Source: Geminicoccaceae bacterium (GTDB lineage: Bacteria > Pseudomonadota > Alphaproteobacteria > Geminicoccales > Geminicoccaceae). From it: a DNA stretch of 8,858 nt. The first letter of the stretch is position 1. Every line of letters begins with the position of its first letter. Where the stretch lies: NCBI GenBank assembly GCA_030824835.1, contig JAPJRA010000109.1, forward strand, positions 1 through 8,858. The letters are read 5' to 3'. Below the pieces are notes generated by a model, which did no database searches, was not told the origin of the DNA, and was given only the letters and a program-made list of their open reading frames with translations. Positions 6,194 through 8,858 of the stretch are shown here, in pieces. The translations under genes and the position numbers were made by a program.

Positions 6194-7129
6194 CTACTTC
6201 GTGGTCACCACGCCCGCAACGATACCATTGCGCTTGGAGTCGGTGCCGACGATGCAATAATCATAACGACTCGCGATGCCGGGGCCAAAATAAGGCGACG
6301 ACGCGCAGTCCACTTTCTGCAGGGTCGTCGGAAAGCCGCCACCCAAGCCGTCCGGTTCGTTGCAGACAATCAGATCGATGCCCTGCACCTTGTCGAGCGC
6401 GCCGCCGGTCTTTCCCACGAGCTGGATCTTCGGCAGGAAACCCTGGCTGGTGGCGGCATGGCATTCGCCGTAGAGGCCGTAAGGATCGCCGGGGCCATTG
6501 GCGGCGACCACGCCCAGCGTGACGTCGTGGCCACTGCCGTCGTTCTTGGACCGCAGGCAGTAGGCGTAAGGCGACGGACCCGCCGCGCACTTCACCTTGC
6601 CGACACCGGTCGCACCACTGGCGGGCCGGCAGGCTATCGTCACGATGCCGTTGATCAGCCGCGGATCCTGGCCAGCCCGGATGAGCAGGTCGACCCTGGT
6701 CGGGCCGCCCGCGCACGCCTGCGCATAGACGGAGGTGGTCGGGTTGCGCTTGAGCACCCCGAACAGAACGGCATTGCCCAGGCCGTCATTGCCGTTCTCG
6801 ACGCAGCTCGCGTAGGGGCTGCCGCTCGGGCAGGCGACCCGCTTGCTGCCATCCGTGCCGAAGGAGCCGTAGGGCTCGCAGCGGAGCACCGTGACGGCCA
6901 GCACGTCCTGAAGTGTCTCGCCTGCGTAATAGAGATGAGTGAGCTTGCTGCTGAGGCCGGAATATCCCGCTAGGCAGCCACCATAGAGCGCTGTTGGCGC
7001 CGGCACCTTATTCCAGTCGGTCGGCAGGGCGGCCCGCCATGCAAAGACTGGCGAGCTGGACAGCAGGGCCAGCACGGCCGTTGCGCTGGTCAACGTTCTC
7101 GATAGATTGGCCCATGGCAGAGAAGACAT
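6194..7129 (-). CDS. Secreted cysteine-rich protein with three tandem repeats, function unknown
   Basis: I do not recognise this 311-residue protein. It has a signal peptide: an Arg-containing n-region, a hydrophobic stretch (about 12-27) and a likely cut after SPVFA (residue 30). The mature part is three repeats of about 85 residues, each with four cysteines: C52/84/100/109, C139/167/181/191 and C223/256/275/292. Each repeat ends in a similar block (YASCVENGNDGLG, YAYCLRSKNDGSG, YDYCIVGTDSKRNG), and the first two of these continue into LFGVL and TLGVV, the third into VAGVV. An even cysteine count in an exported protein suggests two disulphides per repeat. The start at 7129 is chosen over the longer frame to 7225 because of AGGGGA (7142-7137) at 7 nt spacing and the signal peptide; the longer form would translate through the FNR box. 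The gene looks less GC-rich than its neighbours, a hint of horizontal origin. Confidence 0.8.
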   Translation of the reverse strand: MSSLPWANLSRTLTSATAVLALLSSSPVFAWRAALPTDWNKVPAPTALYGGCLAGYSGLSSKLTHLYYAGETLQDVLAVTVLRCEPYGSFGTDGSKRVACPSGSPYASCVENGNDGLGNAVLFGVLKRNPTTSVYAQACAGGPTRVDLLIRAGQDPRLINGIVTIACRPASGATGVGKVKCAAGPSPYAYCLRSKNDGSGHDVTLGVVAANGPGDPYGLYGECHAATSQGFLPKIQLVGKTGGALDKVQGIDLIVCNEPDGLGGGFPTTLQKVDCASSPYFGPGIASRYDYCIVGTDSKRNGIVAGVVTTK

Positions 7130-7168
7130 TGATTGGTCCCCTTTTATTTGCAGTAGCCTAACATGGCG

Positions 7169-7219
7169 TGCCCAATTGACCGGGCATTGATCTAGATCAA
7201 CTGTTAAGCCGATTGGGCA
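7169..7219. repeat. Large inverted repeat enclosing the FNR-type box
   Basis: TGCCCAAT (7169-7176) and ATTGGGCA (7212-7219) are perfect 8-bp inverted arms with their centre at 7194. The FNR-type palindrome between them is centred at 7193.5. The two dyads are therefore almost coaxial. This may be a second operator, a cruciform-prone site, or chance. Confidence 0.4.
7187..7200 (-). promoter_or_regulatory. FNR/FixK/Anr-type box upstream of the cysteine-repeat gene
   Basis: TTGATCTAGATCAA is a perfect 14-bp palindrome and an exact match to the FNR-family consensus TTGAT-N4-ATCAA. Its centre lies 64 nt upstream of the chosen start codon. If it acts as a class II site at -41.5, transcription would start near 7152. 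Poor -10 candidates lie in the right place on the minus strand (TAGGCT at 7160-7155, CATGTT at 7166-7161), as expected for an activator-dependent promoter. No other gene nearby is oriented to use it. Confidence 0.65.
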
Positions 7220-7281
7220 GTTCATGAGGTCACCTGCAAGAGGATTACTTTTGGTTCACCTGACTTTCCCCGGTCGAAGGC

Positions 7282-7325
7282 CGAGCGGTGGAAACGGCGC
7301 CGGCCGCTCGAGCCCGCGAGCGGTG
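7282..7325. repeat. Direct repeat CGAGCGGTG with one shared complementary arm
   Basis: CGAGCGGTG occurs at 7282-7290 and 7317-7325. CCGCTCG at 7304-7310 can pair with either copy, giving two mutually exclusive 7-bp hairpins with loops of 15 nt or 6 nt. ACCGCTCG also occurs at 6152-6159, beyond the other end of the cysteine-repeat gene. A regulatory role is unproven, and high GC content makes such repeats easier to find by chance. Confidence 0.35.
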
Positions 7326-7344
7326 TCGGCAGGTGCCCGAGATC

Positions 7345-7544
7345 CGCAGACCTCCTTCGGCCCGCCTGCTGCACTCCCCGCATGCCCGATCTCTTCGCCG
7401 GCCTCGACCCCGAGCCGCAGCCGTCGCCCGGCCGCAGCGATGCCCACCGGTTGCGGCCAAAGGTGCTGGTCGGGCAGGGGCAGCTCCTGCGCCCCGAGGC
7501 GCCGCTGGAGCGGGGGCGGCTCGCGTCCATGATCCTGTGGGGGC
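7345..7544 (+). repeat. Upstream copy of a partial rarA duplication
   Basis: This stretch is homologous to 8453-8689, beginning with the shared CGCAGACC about 30 nt before each ATG and ending at GTGGGGGC. The 25 bases at 7376-7400 are identical to 8485-8509. The copies differ by substitutions, one base in the leader, and three gaps of 15, 9 and 12 nt in this copy. Together these account exactly for the 37-nt length difference. Confidence 0.85.
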
Positions 7545-7585
7545 AGCCCGACTCAGCACAGGAAGCATGCAGCCGGACCCAATAA
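7382..7585 (+). pseudogene. Truncated 5' fragment of rarA
   Basis: The reading frame starts MPDLFAGLDPEPQPSPGR like the complete rarA at 8491. It follows it to LASMILWGQ just before the Walker A motif, then diverges and stops at 7583-7585 after 67 residues. Relative to rarA it lacks 5, 3 and 4 codons at three places. All three gaps keep the frame, and the first corresponds to loss of one unit between the direct repeats GCCGACC seen at 8551-8557 and 8566-8572 in rarA. With no ATP-binding loop it cannot act as an ATPase. It is probably a relic, although the retained frame leaves room for a small peptide. The -10-like TACACT of the real gene reads TGCACT here, so it is probably poorly transcribed. 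Confidence 0.8.
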
Positions 7586-7722
7586 GCGGGGAACTGGGGG
7601 CTTCATGCTCCTCACGATAGAGGATGCTGCTCGCCGGGACACTCGGTCGCCCAAGCGATGGCAAGCGCCGCGAATCCTCCGTGGCTACCAATGCCGCTCG
7701 TCGTGTTCTGGCTGCCCCGTTA

Positions 7723-7750
7723 TTGACCATGTTCCCCGGAACATCATATT
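7723..7750 (+). promoter_or_regulatory. Promoter with built-in palindromic operator for the toxin-antitoxin pair
   Basis: TTGACC (7723-7728) and CATATT (7745-7750) make a -35/-10 pair with a 16-nt spacer. The spacer is the palindrome ATGTTCC-CC-GGAACAT (7729-7744), 7-bp arms around two bases. A repressor bound there would block RNA polymerase, which is how toxin-antitoxin operons are usually autoregulated. The predicted start (about 7757) is only 2 nt before the toxin ATG, so the mRNA may be leaderless. Confidence 0.5.
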
Positions 7751-7758
7751 GGTGTTCG

Positions 7759-8187
7759 ATGCGGGTGGTGCTGGATACCGACGTGGTGGTCGCGGGTCTG
7801 CGCAGCCGTCAGGGCGCGTCCCGGGCTTGGCTGCGTGCGGTGCTGTTACGCGAGGTGGAGCTCGTGCTCTCGGTCCCTCTGGTGCTGCAGTACGAGGCAG
7901 TGCTGATGCGGCCGGGCACGCTCGCCGCCATCGCCGGCTCGGCGGAGCGGGTCGGGCGGTTGCTGGACGAGCTGTGCGCGGTGGCGCGGCCGTGCGAGAT
8001 CTCGTTCCTGTGGCGACCCATGCTACGCGACCCGGACGACGAGATGGTGTTGGAAGCCGCCGTGCAGGGTGGCGCCGACGAAGTCGCGCACGTTGAACGT
8101 CAGCAGACGGTCGGCGCCGAGCGGTTGGGCATGGCTGTCGAGCGGCCGGGGACGGCATGGCGGGCATGGCAGGAGAGCCGAGAATGA
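7759..8187 (+). CDS. PIN-domain toxin of a type II toxin-antitoxin system
   Basis: The 142-residue product matches the family named putative toxin-antitoxin system toxin component, PIN family (COG1569-like). These are Mg2+-dependent RNases related to VapC. Acidic active-site candidates are D6 and D8 (MRVVLDTDVVVAGLRS), E46 (LQYEAVL) and the cluster D91-D93-D94-E95 (RDPDDEMVLEAAV). The ATG at 7759 is chosen because it gives the exact family N-terminus; there is no Shine-Dalgarno sequence, consistent with a leaderless transcript from 7723-7750. After GGAD (104-107) the sequence departs from the usual pattern (xxVTFNxRxF) for about 10 residues, then returns to family-like ERLGMAVERPGTAW. The +1 frame there reads TLNVSR, suggesting two compensating indels, so the toxin may be impaired. 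The stop overlaps the antitoxin start by 4 nt (ATGA). Confidence 0.83.
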   Translation: MRVVLDTDVVVAGLRSRQGASRAWLRAVLLREVELVLSVPLVLQYEAVLMRPGTLAAIAGSAERVGRLLDELCAVARPCEISFLWRPMLRDPDDEMVLEAAVQGGADEVAHVERQQTVGAERLGMAVERPGTAWRAWQESRE

Positions 8188-8432
8188 CCCAGGCAAACTA
8201 TTCGTTGCGACTGCAGACTGGCCTCAAGGCGGAGGCGGAGCGGGTCGCGAGGTCGGAAGGGACGACGCTGAACCAGTTCATCAACGTGGCGGTAGCCGAG
8301 AAGCTCTCGGCCCTGCGCACGGCCGACTATTTTCGCGAGCGGGCGGCGCGGGCACGGCCTGAGGAGGTCGACGCGCTGCTGGCGAGCTTCGGCGACGACG
8401 CCCCGCCGCGGGAGGGGGACGAGGTGGCCTGA
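8184..8432 (+). CDS. Ribbon-helix-helix antitoxin, HicB/Arc-type, partner of the PIN toxin
   Basis: The 82-residue product has an N-terminal RHH DNA-binding fold: strand YSLRLQTGLKAEAERVARSE, then the turn and second helix GTTLNQFINVAVAEKLSAL. A charged tail (FRERAARARPEEVDALLASF onward, rich in Asp and Glu) should wrap and inhibit the toxin. This is the usual companion of COG1569-type PIN toxins, in the same toxin-first order. The start at 8184 overlaps the toxin stop as ATGA and follows AGGAG (8171-8175) with 8 nt spacing, so it has its own ribosome site and coupled translation. That favours excess antitoxin. Two more upstream in-frame ATG codons exist (8157, 8166) but fit the family less well. 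It probably binds the palindrome at 7729-7744 to repress its own operon; this is inferred. Confidence 0.82.
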   Translation: MTQANYSLRLQTGLKAEAERVARSEGTTLNQFINVAVAEKLSALRTADYFRERAARARPEEVDALLASFGDDAPPREGDEVA

Positions 8433-8454
8433 GCGACGACAGCGGCAGGCGGCG

Positions 8455-8483
8455 CAGACCGCGCTCTCTCACCCTGCTACACT
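8455..8483 (+). promoter_or_regulatory. Candidate promoter of rarA
   Basis: TACACT (8478-8483) resembles a -10 element, and CAGACC (8455-8460) is a poor -35 at 17 nt spacing. Transcription would start around 8490, next to the ATG at 8491. I see no Shine-Dalgarno sequence, so rarA may be translated from a leaderless mRNA or read through from the toxin-antitoxin operon. Confidence 0.35.
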
Positions 8484-8490
8484 CCCCCGC

Positions 8491-8858
8491 ATGCCCGATC
8501 TCTTCGCCGCCCTCGAACCTGAGCCCCAGCCTTCCCCCGGCCGCGGCGATGCCGACCGCCCGCTGGCCGACCGGCTGCGGCCCAAGGCTCTGGCCGATCT
8601 CGTGGGTCAGGAGCAGCTCCTGCGGCCCGAGGCGCCGCTGGCGCGGATGTTGGAGCGGGGGCGGCTCGCGTCGCTGATCCTGTGGGGGCCGCCGGGGTGC
8701 GGGAAGACGACGCTGGCGCGGCTGCTGGCGAAGGCGGTGGGCGAGCCGCTGATGGCGCTGTCGGCGGTGATGGCCGGCGTCGCCGATCTGCGGAAGAGCT
8801 TCGAGGAGGCGAAGAAGCAGCGGGCGCGCGGGCGGCGACCGATCCTGTTCATCGACGA
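8491..8858 (+). CDS. rarA: Replication-associated recombination protein A (RarA/MgsA), AAA+ ATPase (3' partial)
   Basis: RarA is a tetrameric AAA+ ATPase of the clamp-loader/Holliday-junction-helicase branch. It acts at stalled replication forks and binds SSB. About 122 residues are visible. They start with a variable N-terminus (MPDLFAALEPEPQPSPGR), continue with the family motif PLADRLRPKALADLVGQEQL (25-44), Walker A GPPGCGKT (66-73), and a segment leading to the Walker B motif ILFID (118-122), where the window ends. Relatives are about 430-460 residues. The start is supported by the typical MxDLF beginning, though no ribosome site is visible. A partial decayed copy of this 5' end lies 1,109 bp upstream, on the other side of the toxin-antitoxin pair. 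Gene identity is secure because the order and spacing of motifs match RarA rather than other clamp-loader proteins. Confidence 0.93.
   Translation, partial: MPDLFAALEPEPQPSPGRGDADRPLADRLRPKALADLVGQEQLLRPEAPLARMLERGRLASLILWGPPGCGKTTLARLLAKAVGEPLMALSAVMAGVADLRKSFEEAKKQRARGRRPILFID

Noticed and set aside
6458..6973. 171-codon plus-strand frame inside the cysteine-repeat gene
   Set aside because: The minus-strand frame has a signal peptide, ribosome site and regular cysteine repeats. The plus-strand frame has none of these.
7130..7225. Longer form of the cysteine-repeat protein starting at 7225
   Set aside because: It would translate through the FNR box, place the signal peptide internally, and lacks a ribosome site. 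The start at 7129 has AGGGGA at 7 nt.
7586..7720. Possible small gene or RNA between the rarA fragment and the toxin promoter
   Set aside because: No frame with a ribosome site, no tRNA-like fold and no notable repeat could be seen by eye.
7624..7758. Extension of the PIN toxin by 45 codons
   Set aside because: The extra residues are unlike the family, and the region contains the promoter and operator. MRVVLDT at 7759 is the typical N-terminus.
7345..8689. Duplicated rarA ends as insertion-sequence target repeats
   Set aside because: The repeats are about 200 bp and diverged, there are no terminal inverted repeats and no transposase. Recombination or an old duplication fits better than transposition.

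Overview
The window is very GC-rich DNA with tightly packed bacterial genes. The gene content (an Lrp-type regulator divergent from dadA-alr, an AGCS symporter, PIN/RHH toxin-antitoxin genes, rarA) and base composition suggest a high-GC proteobacterium, most likely an alphaproteobacterium. That placement is an inference, not a measurement.

Left part (1-3461): the window opens inside the C-terminal end of an MFS exporter-like protein. This gene converges on an Lrp/AsnC-family regulator (381-854, minus strand). The regulator diverges from a two-gene operon, dadA (D-amino acid dehydrogenase) and alr/dadX (alanine racemase), which are 1 nt apart. This is the classic alanine-catabolism arrangement: L-Ala is racemised to D-Ala, and DadA oxidises D-Ala to pyruvate and ammonia. 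The 228-nt divergent promoter region holds an Lrp-like box next to the regulator start, a 6-bp-arm inverted repeat, and a near-consensus sigma-54 promoter (-24/-12) placed correctly for dadA. A GC-rich hairpin closes the operon.

Middle part (3553-6123): two paralogous universal stress proteins flank a sodium/alanine symporter gene of the AGCS family. Together with dadRAX this makes an alanine uptake and catabolism locus, with ATP-binding USPs as possible regulators of transport. The symporter frame is broken at a 5-bp tandem repeat (GGCCT); removing one unit restores a complete 513-residue protein. The second USP has its Shine-Dalgarno sequence buried in a perfect 8-bp hairpin.

Right part (6194-8858): a minus-strand gene encodes a secreted protein I do not recognise. 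It is built from three tandem repeats of about 85 residues with four cysteines each, and a perfect FNR/FixK-type box (TTGAT-N4-ATCAA) lies at class II distance upstream of it. Next comes a decayed partial copy of the 5' end of rarA, then a PIN-toxin/RHH-antitoxin pair with its own promoter-operator, then the real rarA, which runs off the window. The toxin-antitoxin pair therefore sits between two copies of the start of rarA, which looks like the scar of an insertion or recombination event.

The only gene-poor stretch above 300 bases is 7130-7758. It holds the FNR-box promoter, a competing-hairpin repeat region, the rarA fragment and the toxin promoter. I see nothing interpretable in 7586-7720. 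I see no tRNA, rRNA, CRISPR array or transposase.
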